Positions 26,601 to 31,190 of a DNA stretch of 64,000 nucleotides are shown here, in pieces. How positions within the stretch are numbered: position 1 is the stretch's first letter; the number at the start of each line of letters is the position of its first letter. Below the pieces are notes generated by a model. It was given only the letters and a program-made list of their open reading frames with translations. It searched no databases and was not told the DNA's origin. Source of the stretch: JANOAR01 sp031411235 (GTDB taxonomy: Bacteria > Verrucomicrobiota > Verrucomicrobiia > Verrucomicrobiales > Verrucomicrobiaceae); contig JANOAR010000081.1 in assembly GCA_031411235.1 (NCBI GenBank), positions 1 through 64,000 on the forward strand. The letters are read 5' to 3'. The position numbers and the translations under genes were made by a program.

Positions 26601-29600
26601 CGTCGTTTCCGGCAGCGCCGCCACCATCCTCACCGATGGCAACTCCACTCTGCAAACCCCAGCCAGCACCAATGGCACTACAGCCGTGACACTCGCTAGC
26701 GGCACTGGCACCTTCAACGGACAGACCGTCACTGGCGGTGGCCTCCCAGGTGGCACCACCATCGTCAGCGGTGGCGGTACCACGAGTATTGTTCTGTCCA
26801 ACGCCGCGCCAGCTACAGGCAACACCTTCCTCACCTTCGGCTCCGTCGGTGCCTCCACGCCCGCAGGGGTCGGCATCACCACTGGCACCGCTTTGTTGAC
26901 GGGCGTCTCCGCCGCCCAAGCCGCGACGATGTACGTCGGCCAGCCCGTCTATGGCAACACCGCAGGCATCCCCACTGGCACCACCATCCTTAGCGTCGTC
27001 GGCACCACCGTTACCCTATCTGCCACTGCCACTGCTACCATTGCCGCCAGCGCCATCGTTCTAGGCACCCCTGGCAACACCTACACCGGCGGCACCATCG
27101 TCAACAACGGCGCGACGCTCACCCTCACCCCCGCCCGCACCAACGAAGTCGTCATCCCCCTCGCCGCCACCCCCGCCTCCGCCCTCACCATCAATGGTGG
27201 TGCCGTCAACTTCGGCAACGCCGCCCACTACGGACTCATCGCCCCAGGTAATGGCGTCGTCATCAACGGCAGCGGCACGCTTACTTTCCCCAACTACGCC
27301 GCTATCACCCCCGCCCAGCCCATCACCAACATCCTGCTCAGCGTCGCCTTCAATGACAACGGCGGCACCAGCACCCCCACCCTCGCCCTCGGTGCCCCTG
27401 CCGCAGGCCAGATCAGCAAAGTCATCCTCACCAGCGCCACGCCTCTCACCGTGGTCAACGACAACTACGCCACCGTGCCCACCATCACTGGCACCTACAC
27501 CTCGCCCACCCAGTTCGCCTCCCTGGAATTCAGCAATGCCGCACCCGTCATCAACATCACTGGCCTCTCGCCCATCGGCTTAAATATCGCCGCCGCCATC
27601 ACCCAAAATGCCGGGGTGACAAGCGCCATCAGCAAGACGGGTGTAGGCTCCCTCGCCCTCACCAACGGCAACAGCACCTGGGTCTCCGGCCTCGCCGTCA
27701 ACGCAGGTTCTCTCATCATCGGAGCCGCTAGCACCCCTAGCACCGTCGGCACCGGCCTCACCGCTGGCCCCATCGGCACAGGCACGCTGACCCTCGCCGC
27801 GAGCACCACCCTCCAGACCGACAACACCGCTCGCACCCTTTCCAACCCCATCACGGTGAACGGCAACTTCACCGTCGGCGGCACCGCAGCCACTCATAAC
27901 CTTACCTTGTATGGCCCCGTCAACCTCGGAGCCGCCCTGCGCACCGTCACCGTTACCAGCCCGCAAGTCACCGCCACCATCAACAGCATTGTCAGCGGCA
28001 CCGCAGGCGGCCTCACCAAAGCAGGCGACGGCACCTTGCTGCTCAACCCGCAGTCTGTCGGAGCCCTCAGCGCCACTGGCGCGGCAACGACCACCACCGC
28101 AGGCAGCACCACACTCACCCTCGCCGCCGCGCCCTCCGTCGCCATAGTAGCAGGCATGGTCGTCCACGGCGCAGGCATCCCCGCAGGCACCACTGTCATC
28201 AGTGTTTTGGGCAACGACATCACCCTCTCCCAGCCCGCGCAAACCAGCACCAGCGCCGCCAATGTCGCCTTCGGCACCACCCAGACCTATGCACCCACGG
28301 TTGCCGCCGCCGCCGCGTCCACACTCACCGTTACCATTCCCCAGTCCCTCACCTTGGCCGTCGGTTCCACCGTCACCGGCGTCGGCATCGCGGCCTCCAC
28401 CACGATCTCTTCCATCGACACCGCGACCGGCATCGTCACCCTCAACAACCCACTCGCCGCCTCGGCCGTCGGCCAAAACATCCTCTTCGGCGGTGCCACG
28501 CTCGTCCCCAGCGCCAACACCTACGTCGGCCCCACCACCGTCAGCGCAGGCTTACTAAAACTTGGCAACGCCAACGCCATCCCGCAGAACGCCACCACCG
28601 CCATCTCCGTCCTCGCAGGCGGCACGCTTGACCTCAACGGCACCAGCATCGCCGCCGCCACCCTCGCCAGCGACAGTGCCACCCTCGGCGGTCTCATCAC
28701 CAACTCCGCCATCACTGGCACCGTCCTCGTCACCCTTGGCAGCGCCAGCAACGCCTCCTTTGGCGGAGCCATCACCAACAACATCGGCTCCACCTTGAAC
28801 CTCCTCAAAGTAGGCACCGGCACCCAAACCCTCGGTGGCCCCAACAGCTACTCCGGCACCACCACCATCACCGCAGGTAGCATCGCCAGCGCCGCCAACA
28901 ACGTCATCCCCGACACCAGCGCCGTCACCCTCGCCCCCGCACTCGCCGCAGGCACCGCCAACCTCAACCTCGCAGGCTTCACTGACATCATCGGTAGCCT
29001 CACTTTCGCCGGAGCCGCCACCAGCGTCTCCACCGTCACCACGGGCGCAGGTTCACTTGGCCTTTTTGGCAACGTCACCTATGACGGCACCCTCGCCCCC
29101 AACGGCGCGACCATCACCGGCAACCTTAATCTCACTGGCGGCACCCGCACATTTGCCATCAGCGACAGCATCAATGCCTCGGTAGAACTCACCGTCAGCG
29201 CCGCCATCACCGACACCCTCGCCACCGACGGCCTCACCAAAACCGGCGCAGGCACCCTAGGCCTCACCTCCGCAACCAGCACCTACTCCGGCGTCACCAC
29301 CGTCAGCGGCGGCATTCTCGAAGTCACCAAGCTCGCCGACGGTGGACTCCCCAGCAGCATTGGCGACAGCAGCAACGCTGCCGCTAACCTCGTCATCGAC
29401 GCATCCACCTTCCGCTACGTTGGTGCAGGCGACAGCAGCGATCGCTCGTTCACCATCGGCACAGGTGGGGCTACGATCCGCTCCGACGGTGCCGGCCCTC
29501 TGAATTTCACTGGCCCAGCCGCCCTCGGCTTCACTGGCACCGACACCGCTCGCACTCTCACCCTCGCAGGCACCAGCACTGGCACCAGCACGCTTGCTGC

Positions 29601-31173
29601 TCAGATTGGCGACAACGGCACGGGCGATACCTCCGTCGTCAAGAGCGACGCCCTCACCTGGCTCCTCTCCAGCACCACCAGCGACTACGACGGCTCCACC
29701 ACCATCAACGCAGGCACCCTGGAAATCAAAAAAGTCGCCAACGGCGGCAGCGCCAGCAGCATCGGCGATGCCACTAGCGCCGCCACCAACCTCCTCATCG
29801 GCTCCGTCTCCAGCGCTGCCACCCTCCGCTACTCTGGCACTGGCGACACCTCAGATCGCAGCTTCACCATCGGCCAACTCGGCGCGACCCTCGAAGCCTC
29901 AGGCACAGGAGCCTTCAGCCTTGGCGTCTCTGGCCCAGCGATTGGGCTTGCAGGCACCGACACCGCCCGCACCCTCATCTTGACAGGCACCAACGCTGGT
30001 GACAACACCCTCGGCGCTGCCTTGACTGACAACGGCACAGGAGCCACCAGCATCAGCAAAATCAGCACTGGCACCTGGGTTCTCAGCGGAGCCAACACCC
30101 ACACGGGCAGCACGCTTATCTCGAACGGCACCCTCAAAGCAGGAGCCGCCAACGCCCTCAGCGCCGCCTCGCCCGTCACCGTCTCACCAACCATCGTCAG
30201 CGGCAGCGCGATGTTGAACCTCAACGGCTTCAACCAAGTGCTCAACCAAGTGCTCACCCTCGCGGGTGCGGCGGGTAGCACCGCCACCGTCGCCACTGGC
30301 ACTGGCACGCTGACCCTCGGTAACAACGTCGTCTTCGATGCCACCAACAACCCCAACGGTGCCACCATTTCCGGCGGCATCGGTGGCGGTCTCTCCATGA
30401 CGGCCTCGCGCACCTTCACCATCGGCGACAGCACCGCCGCCGCTGCCGACCTCACCATCAGCGCCAGCATCTCCGGTGCTGGAGGTTCCATCGTCAAAAC
30501 AGGCCTTGGCACCCTCCTCCTCACGGGCACGAATACTTACACAGGAGCAACCACCGTCAGCGCTGGCATCTTGCAAGTGGGTGCCGTCGGTGCTGGCACC
30601 ACGGGGACAGGCGATCTTACTGTGGATGTCGCATCCACCCTCGCAGGCACGGGCACCATCTCCGGCACTGGCACACAGGCCATCAATGGCCTCCTAAGCC
30701 CTGGTGACACAGGCGGCACCGCCGCAGGTAGCCTCACCTTCCACGGCAATGTCACGATGGGTGCCGCCGCGACGAGTCAGTTCACCCTCGGCAATCCTTC
30801 GCTGGCTTATGACCGCATCATCGGCAACCTCACCAACACCCTCACTCTCGATGGCACCTTCGTCGTCAGCGCCCCCAGCTTCGGCGTCACCTACACGCCT
30901 CAAGCCAATGATACGTGGCAGATTTTCAAGGACTGGATGTCCATCGTCACCACCTCCTTCGACATTGGCACCAACGAGCGCAACGGCAATGGTGTCGGCG
31001 AAGGTGACCTCGATCTGCCCGACATCAGCAGCTTCAACCCCAACTTCGGCTGGGATCTCTCCCAGCTCAGCACCAACGGCAGTATCTCCATCCAACTCGT
31101 CCCCGAGCCCAGCCGCGCCATTCTGCTCATGCTCGGCCTTCTCTCCCTCCTTCTCCGCCGTCGGCGGAAGTAA
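5659..31173 (+). CDS. Giant secreted beta-strand-repeat protein with PEP-CTERM anchor
   Basis: About 8,504 residues from ATG 5659; an in-frame GTG at 5629 would add ten. The start MKTLRHHRKP plus a hydrophobic stretch ending ARSA is a signal peptide. The body is Gly/Thr/Ala/Asn/Ser-rich with at least twenty autotransporter-associated repeats of the form K.GAGTL.L...N.YTG.T.I..GTL. Examples begin near 8909, 10297, 12485, 14470, 18475, 21910, 24080, 27635, 29240 and 30495. A PA14-like segment lies near 19105-19566. The C-terminus is VPEP followed by a hydrophobic helix and RRRRK, the PEP-CTERM sorting signal, instead of an outer-membrane beta-barrel. Exosortase processing would then place it in the envelope or matrix; that step is inferred and no exosortase is in this window. 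I saw no cysteine after the signal peptide. Likely a surface fibre or adhesin; ligand unknown. Confidence 0.9.
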   Translation: MKTLRHHRKPIVWLMICLMAVWMPGPMARSATLTWDPGAGIWDVTNAKFNASSVIWNNTTNARDIAVFGTTGGAVTLGAPITAGRLVFNTSGYSLVGGGNALTLNGTGYSATSSAPIGITAAASASISADTILGASQNWGVTSLFTTLTHSGIISDGGLGYGIAKDGLGRLQLTAANTFTGQLSVINGTLVVTNPNQLGAGTSAVQVGGDRNTFGGTIQLASPTPAGTGLTVTRNFFLTGAGGAPGNAITTGLFALGQGSLVSVGNNTLSGSVTTGSFVENRITQNSVAGTLSLTGPVTIGTGVDTLLVGAGNFNVSGAFAASTGRLIKANYGTFGTTNTLVLSNAANAFSGGLRIDAGTVRVSNGGALGTSVAAAAIEFNNGTAANAVLEVRTDATNLASFNTKNISVATNNGTVLVDRAIGGYGAGNLNQVVDFGAFTFGASNKAIALNGRNGYGFSIGTPGTNMGGNGAGDSSITLGSVNGTVIFDGNITVGGDATTRTFTFTTAGDMTLNGSVLVGSAGAHVWTKAGTGTLLMSGTAGTTTSLKTINAGTLSINGFGAFNLAALTGRINMTGGTLNYLGAAGTGAGETITTKTILLNATNTFITTNQTGTAPTALVLASNLLSNGVAARNLYLGGSSNLNNDIQAVIANNNLGTNVIKYGSGTWQIDTPAAANYGVTVATLAATAAITTSSLTVADTSTLVIGQPVSGAGIAFGTVISDITSATTFGINQNTTAAVTSVTLAPVSGATTAVSVTANAANVLTVASTAGLVPGQPISGTGLLAADGWFVSAINSATTFTVANSTGTAALTGTTAANGTQTPGSSVNFGGNLTIAGGTIRLNPTSAAANVFNNGSNVIFNSEAVVVGNGVAGGTLNYIGFSTGSSETLGVLTTTAGAGTVRITPTAGINALTFGSITAPAIGTGLNFDIPASPGTNSVSLTKTAIGLVNAHAYYNGADFAFSPAATNSTLRAPVYGTDATFTAVNTLTAATNVAINANAASGALALTSLKISGASTLTLSGALTVGGATGGGILQTGGAGIITGAGGVTTNSAGDLAIRVNGSGDSLDLNTAIAATTTGGLTKNGAGVLILSAANLQLGTTTINEGTVRLSGVGTLSGAGRPLLIRQDGVLDLNGVSTGTAISTFNGAGRVTISTATAATLSIGNTVTTNGSAGLFSGILEDGSGTLSTTFTTVNATAGNNTTYSLSGLNTYTGATTLTKTTAGNLTLATNSLANIGTASGIGRGNSASVATNQASLVLDGGILLYTGSSTNGIFQATQTPSVSINRLFTLDAGGGTIQSSGTFGNNIVTAAGAANNATLVFNNSTNPLAFSGTVGARTLTLGGTSTGDNEMGIQLIESGGYTLAVTKADAGLWVLSNTANAYTGATSITGGALRANYNGLVTLPTTSNLRLSGSGVFESSGSFTQTIGTAAGNVQWTDAVGTAVNSSGGFAASESKLTVNFGGANAQQTWGTGGIGNGTGALVLNSTTGLSEVEVTNPINLGSAFTATRLITVNDNTTTGTDFATISGVLSGTANTNINAVTKNGAGVLALTGANTFVGAGTGAAFDLQQGTLVISSFASGAALGDASSPTTTGRLLLTSTSANTPLLQYIGTGETVTRRVDLAGVQTAASTVRIDASGSGPLKLTDVASTFTGAFTRTLEIRGVSYDFNEISGALTNSGAIVLAVSKQDAGFWALTGNNTYTGGTTVGGGTLGIGTNTSVGTGNITLSNGSIQALNSDRALSLGLTIASNTTGTLTGNNSFSFTAATALTATSGNNSTFANFLPAGKSATFTGIITQGDTGTARTLTFNGTGVTNLIGPIQNNTVAHAFTFNMGASVQFGPGTVNIGGSTANTWSGSANVTTGIVSLNKVGSLTPLGTGNLNLNGNAFLQSTVAMTGTDKITGGNVTLGSGTTGVTLTTLGAQAIEFGSALFQQTDASSTLNISNTGGVLFSGAAFNLTSNATARTLTVTGTGNLTVNGIIGQNGTNAGSITKNGSGTLTVGATGSVNTFTGSIALNAGTINATNTTVATNQLGAGVLTLGGGTLNLIKTDATTSSQTYASTTITAANTSNLGVSTSGSANLTANLGVITRTAGTGGTTLFTLPTAGAINVSTTTLGNWAIINNAGNYTVAAKDGSNNLISATIATKDSVATWLAAGTENISDSAGFTGSFVSTGTAGANSVRFNTAAASALTIGAGSILNITGGSTSLPGAIIVTPTVAANAASISGGVLTSFSGELIINQYNTGADFTISSRLSNAFNGGGTPQTLALTKTGAGTLLISNAGNDYTGITYLNEGTIKISGGNAIPDRSTLLIANKANAIFDLNGSNETIGTLQGGGYLGGGTPAPGGQIGNSGAATVGGLVAIGANTLTINQNASTTYAGAITGSGALVVQGALPATNLNTLTFQSATNSFSGSLTIINAQVSLSNGTGLAASNAVANLANVGAIAIRNGGGLSIDNTGSLIANRINDASAITLLNTPASATVATVGLSTNTDQAAATTTSLRREAVGAVTLAGGSNTLRSVTATANANPVLAIASLTRSNTSTLTVLGTNLASPFATSRGDVTVTDATNVTGANLIGGGATINGATGAVVPNISILPWANAQSVGLSVAAGPIGNTFVTYSTLGGFGNGFRALDLTTEYEQLVAAGGVTVANNVRYSGATNLTLTGIGHTMNSLLVDNTAATASLPITLAGSGAGDSLNVASGAFLFTGSATPQPIVISGFGAGITTGTSEYIFHQNNTAAAGVTISSPLTSAAGITKSGPGLLRLIGSNTNLTGPIIVNQGQLSYDTPAAINNLGITLAGGNLGLRHDGNGNVNPDVIAIAGTTLTFAAGIDSGIIVDRLGNGSTTGAGLFQTASNKTLQFNGSIAGLTNQVLTLTNNNGYGLDFTSNVALSGSSAPTFNVLTASLSTATQGFTISGVLSGGLTGGIALVKNGLGTLALTNAANTFGNASTIDVQNGVLAASSGGALGANTNVILLNPGPGLAATFRATESFTLNGTTASLAAGALSAGDAHRIEVNVGKTLTITSNINTTLAPNAAFQKNDAGTLVLSGSMTGYTGAFTVNQGILEVTSATALGGGSIVVGTTANGGAALYLSGGITLATPITPQGAGGTGLPLGGINSGGQVRGVSGNNTLTGPINMLLDGGLGAAAGATLNINGTIVGGNNRQITFVADGSVNVNTAIPISFGLNKYGAGTLTLSVASPSLISTAGAILNNGLTVLNSNGTLPGAALWNIRSGSTLRLDNSGTNVNNRLYDGTTLRPMTLSNGTLNFIANGSTPSFDNLGALTSAHGANNISLTNSGSAASTLTFASMATVGGGSVLTVSSASGKTISSADAAVFFTAAPTLTPATTGIIPRAVIVDATGTNFASYNSNGTGTNLLGLQGYSGYDGTAIDAFQILVNFPPAPTTTNVVTFLTTTDQVVSGLNLRAINALKILGPDVDVTFAATGGNQLALATGNLLVTGGGTNSIGSAGSVMSFGATITAGTEGALLVDTGTTLNLNGAFANVQNVTKGLGGDLNINTKQFFNTGANYFTVLGGTTKLAGGDNTLWQGVQGGTLGQYLSVGPGATLDLNGTVQMIGDLRSPNSNGFAGSGGIITSVAPSTFASFNIASNWGGQITGAITFNKMGNAALAFYSDNTYTGATLINGNNLNLIDSGRLSGTSALIISHASFSLNDNGFMSMTDRVNDAAPITLRGGAITLTGRDNTATTETLGTLSIEQGNNNITSVPSTIGVRSAVLSFGNVTQSNGAVLNLNSATGQIGSVGRLIFANGASLLTNNIVPWAVSGGSDLISYVTPNAGNTTGGLASLNAVGYAGYDGTALPALSTAAGNYKVAANAIAVPSGGLNINALVMASAAAQSMTFAADTDVLNLTAGTFLKTGAFNANLGGTVDNGRLTAGGTASSGTSDLYFFTFSANPTTINSRITDNPNGAKVRTVYTSYNTAGATTITNGLNSYTGGTILNGGNSFQTVLDLNATGANGSSVSAIPLATIAADSLVVNNSTVRLLANSQIHNSIVPVLNSAGILNLNGFNQTLAGLSFNNEGSATAASVTLGTGILTLTGNVTAISSNAGSIATITSTGVGTLDLNGANRTFNIAPVTINGSTSIAAVTPTLSVTALVSSSSNNGTTGIVKSGSGILSLGATTSTFGGGVNLTAGGLQIGASSVPATRNLTTGLADPVVSGPLGTGVLTIASGTFITSSASANVVNNDYVLGGNNLTFRGLFNATLNGATTLNAGVTTITVDAPQMSAFLNGLINGGGTDSIVKEGLGTLVLGSNNLFGGGVTVNAGILALAGINDGSTAPILAGTSATITSGGMLSLLNNGAGSASLISYANSIIVSGSAAAANLNVGPNGGASTNNVIEIPTLTFNALAGGQILNVSAANNYSLRLLNITSTGVAPQINPALGTTVFVFGYTGDKPVNIGQGALVFPDQVQINNTTLLPTAPVVLSGSYPLIISKDTFTAGEAAAAGFTAGGLNGSFTSLAANAGSILGTNVAGLGYSASGFVAARLNDTALANRPLATTATFGGGIASYSGLINITTGGNYNFRTAVDDASVLFIDGVAVVSDPTGAHGLQQASAAGTTVFLDGGLHTITFKAANNTGGSGGFQVLYSGADTGNLFQPIASSRLFSNVGAPTMANNYLGAAIINNDYTLAAATGANIDTFGTQFGAVANTLDIGSNSVLTVANGSTGSYGTGWFGIRGTSNIGNAVVINPGNTANQGAGTLNLIGAITQSGAGAVDALVKAGSGTLILGGDNTSTFTGDLVVQNGFLQLNHAGALPSSSTGTTIANNGVGVALVNSTTNLGSTTVSVSSTTGLQVGMAVTGTGIPVGAFIVSIAGANDYVISAPATASGAANVSLTHLSAGQLDINGITGVLGNLTINGTGSTVLATTTRAALWNSSPNAASLAGILSLGSSASVGGNGDLSLGVINSILANTLTKEGTNTLTITADNSLSLLGPITINRGILKVGDINALGSATAVGTIASGAVLDANGLSFTKALNINGVGYGGSGSITGFGSVSSLGAIINSSNTPATLLGNVVQAGASSIGSNRVNATSGVATAGDITLTGIVSGAFLLTKVGSNTLTLQGANTQTGLTVALGNVIVSGAGKATGTVASTITVNAGTASGLTLGNTLTFDNSGTATSDRAGGGVAAHSINLSGGSFSIIGNGTGAVSEALGTGNLVISNAFNLVTLTNAGQNVQISTTTTGSVTRATGGTALIRGTSFGTTAGPATTNIIVGAAVATIGQAGANGAANKAITPWLIVDTSTTGSGISFAALEGTGGSIGLRPLNTGTEMSTPGVGTAVVTSNNNRINAAVNGGGALTGYFGTVVNSLTFETGGSLTIEAFRDLRLDSGGLLAKASSTISGAGALNANSVRELIFHTAGSGTTLTLDVPLGGAATPTTGGFTKSGEGTVILNSATGNSYTGTTRLNLGTVQLNAAAPDNAIFYRATLAPTLIATTSSAPADALVLNAGATFDLNGNSQSVGNFSSVGTLPGTGGMVTNTAGTAATLTTISNTATQEWAGQITGTNLSFVKTGATALNFRDNNTYTGSTTVMSSALTLIDQGRISGTSAISIRNAALRWDDSGIQGMSNRIDSSVPFTLDGGSIDYTSRSGTNGAISLGAITLAAGANTLRVNPGNTGLGTASLNIAAITSRTVGSSLNFIAGVGTIGDNPFITFTGGLANTNGIIGAWATAIGGTSTTISTNVEFATYDTSLAASNTGVRMLMPYQQTNTFATSTATSNLRFSGTQTMPSGNATINSLTMNGAASTLAFTVGSDTLTIASGGILSGTDANARTIGSAVLRGKITTSAPELFIHQGNNTLTIHSEITGNFATVFGGLNQANTQAITLTNANTYTGTTFLNGVVLNLFNATGSGNAIPGNITITGANSGIDSLPIASSTVRNLASNQIADSATVTVRGGAQFDTNGFNETIANLAFNSQGGNAGGNGPYVQTGAGTLTLSGNITASNLDDLRVIPTIAGNINLQSGNNIDVGVVTGGTTLGNGQIGLAINSNIAGGAILNKIGAGTLLLGGVSTSVTTINVDFGSLVLGPNTGGGSNFPNARVDLDAGTILDMRGQSNTQVGSVVGSGTIKNFSVGTAATLVTGADNLSGTFTGSILSDYTSGILSLTKIGTGNWTLTADNSANILGTLTIQRGAVTLDGSAAKTGFITTTLNEGGTLNLDNTANALNNRLGGTTSIGSTTANRVLNMLGGVLNYSGNASSNVSEALNTVTFLEGQSQWNLTSSANSTVINIAALSASSTTNRGTNVLNAGAGLLGGTIGAGSVNVIAATPGIVGGAGAAGTTTMSIRPDLIGIDSSGTGLVTHDTVNGFRLLNATTEYQQLSSAAAGVASILPGITTNTTATVALGSVAGLVAGQTVSGAGIQAATTILSIDVPNNTITLSLPANATGASRLTFGVLAAANTATSIASTFHQSATVNSLTLNSGGSLKSAGGGLLSPTAGQSYGVGATLNTLTLTSGTLLTNTGTSSITGGAITAGGSLLTLRTIGDLTNSAFILGTGGIVKADGGTLIQSKPSYNTGATFVNDGTLRLNAGRDTLLVTPSATGVTVPDLVANGGTVDLNGNSQAVRQITHTTGSNLPNTAGSIVNTSGTAATIYTVQSANTTFAGTLGGTGGNNLSVDKGGNFSFTLTGTQPYTGTTTVRGGSLILQDSAALTGGGAVAVNYGTLSLVETGLSAVSARLGTSNLTLRGSTLAIAGRLQGEFAGSIAGPLTLDSGSSTIAFAAQAGIGGSYNLTMGSLPYGGLALSTSGPANGGVLNITSGTGQIGRGTGVANSGSSPQLVFTTAPTITNSLVGGWATHGGTEYLSYLATASTQDGSIGLGVLGDTASGYAALTGTTLPTATGPTGNYRLVAAGTIPTVTSYAVNSLNVVGAFAISTTLFTDPLFVASGGILKSGGTALFGQAADFGRVAAGASAAAAGTYNLYLTTQGITFNSRIINNGATALTRLVVSGSAATILTDGNSTLQTPASTNGTTAVTLASGTGTFNGQTVTGGGLPGGTTIVSGGGTTSIVLSNAAPATGNTFLTFGSVGASTPAGVGITTGTALLTGVSAAQAATMYVGQPVYGNTAGIPTGTTILSVVGTTVTLSATATATIAASAIVLGTPGNTYTGGTIVNNGATLTLTPARTNEVVIPLAATPASALTINGGAVNFGNAAHYGLIAPGNGVVINGSGTLTFPNYAAITPAQPITNILLSVAFNDNGGTSTPTLALGAPAAGQISKVILTSATPLTVVNDNYATVPTITGTYTSPTQFASLEFSNAAPVINITGLSPIGLNIAAAITQNAGVTSAISKTGVGSLALTNGNSTWVSGLAVNAGSLIIGAASTPSTVGTGLTAGPIGTGTLTLAASTTLQTDNTARTLSNPITVNGNFTVGGTAATHNLTLYGPVNLGAALRTVTVTSPQVTATINSIVSGTAGGLTKAGDGTLLLNPQSVGALSATGAATTTTAGSTTLTLAAAPSVAIVAGMVVHGAGIPAGTTVISVLGNDITLSQPAQTSTSAANVAFGTTQTYAPTVAAAAASTLTVTIPQSLTLAVGSTVTGVGIAASTTISSIDTATGIVTLNNPLAASAVGQNILFGGATLVPSANTYVGPTTVSAGLLKLGNANAIPQNATTAISVLAGGTLDLNGTSIAAATLASDSATLGGLITNSAITGTVLVTLGSASNASFGGAITNNIGSTLNLLKVGTGTQTLGGPNSYSGTTTITAGSIASAANNVIPDTSAVTLAPALAAGTANLNLAGFTDIIGSLTFAGAATSVSTVTTGAGSLGLFGNVTYDGTLAPNGATITGNLNLTGGTRTFAISDSINASVELTVSAAITDTLATDGLTKTGAGTLGLTSATSTYSGVTTVSGGILEVTKLADGGLPSSIGDSSNAAANLVIDASTFRYVGAGDSSDRSFTIGTGGATIRSDGAGPLNFTGPAALGFTGTDTARTLTLAGTSTGTSTLAAQIGDNGTGDTSVVKSDALTWLLSSTTSDYDGSTTINAGTLEIKKVANGGSASSIGDATSAATNLLIGSVSSAATLRYSGTGDTSDRSFTIGQLGATLEASGTGAFSLGVSGPAIGLAGTDTARTLILTGTNAGDNTLGAALTDNGTGATSISKISTGTWVLSGANTHTGSTLISNGTLKAGAANALSAASPVTVSPTIVSGSAMLNLNGFNQVLNQVLTLAGAAGSTATVATGTGTLTLGNNVVFDATNNPNGATISGGIGGGLSMTASRTFTIGDSTAAAADLTISASISGAGGSIVKTGLGTLLLTGTNTYTGATTVSAGILQVGAVGAGTTGTGDLTVDVASTLAGTGTISGTGTQAINGLLSPGDTGGTAAGSLTFHGNVTMGAAATSQFTLGNPSLAYDRIIGNLTNTLTLDGTFVVSAPSFGVTYTPQANDTWQIFKDWMSIVTTSFDIGTNERNGNGVGEGDLDLPDISSFNPNFGWDLSQLSTNGSISIQLVPEPSRAILLMLGLLSLLLRRRRK
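7720..8100 (+). repeat. First tandem pair of the ~55-residue module in the giant protein
   Basis: Two adjacent copies (about 7723-7890 and 7930-8100) of a module reading roughly L.V..T..L..GQPVSG.GI..GT.I..I.....F.....T. It differs from the autotransporter-type repeat. Further copies lie near 20095, 24775, 26680, 26884, 28090 and 28310. Confidence 0.7.
19105..19566 (+). other. PA14-like domain inside the giant protein
   Basis: Residues of about 4493-4646 (counted from the GTG) break the repeat pattern and read as a PA14/lectin-like fold. It has Y.G.I.I...G.Y.F.T..DD.S.LFIDG, followed by LDGGLHTITFKA and F.V.YSG.D. The DD pair and the FIDG strand are the usual PA14 hallmarks, and PA14 domains often bind carbohydrate. 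This is the only such segment I found in the protein. Confidence 0.65.
29305..30100 (+). repeat. Near-tandem ~140-residue duplication
   Basis: Two successive segments (about 29305-29700 and 29715-30100) share the same order of motifs: LE(V/I)(T/K)K..(D/N)GG..SSIGD, RY.G.GD.SDRSFTIG, G(T)DTARTL.L.GT, DNGTG.TS. Similarity is clear at protein level, so this is a recent duplication compared with the rest of the repeats. Confidence 0.7.
31101..31170 (+). other. PEP-CTERM sorting signal
   Basis: The last 24 residues are VPEP, an Ala/Leu/Met-rich hydrophobic helix and a terminal RRRRK. This is the three-part layout recognised by exosortases. It is the only such signal I saw in this window. Confidence 0.85.
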
Positions 31174-31190
31174 TAGCCACCGATCGTTTG

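Noticed and set aside
7720..30600. Possible CRISPR-like array in the giant gene
   Set aside because: The repeats are coding, diverged at wobble positions, irregularly spaced and without constant direct repeats.
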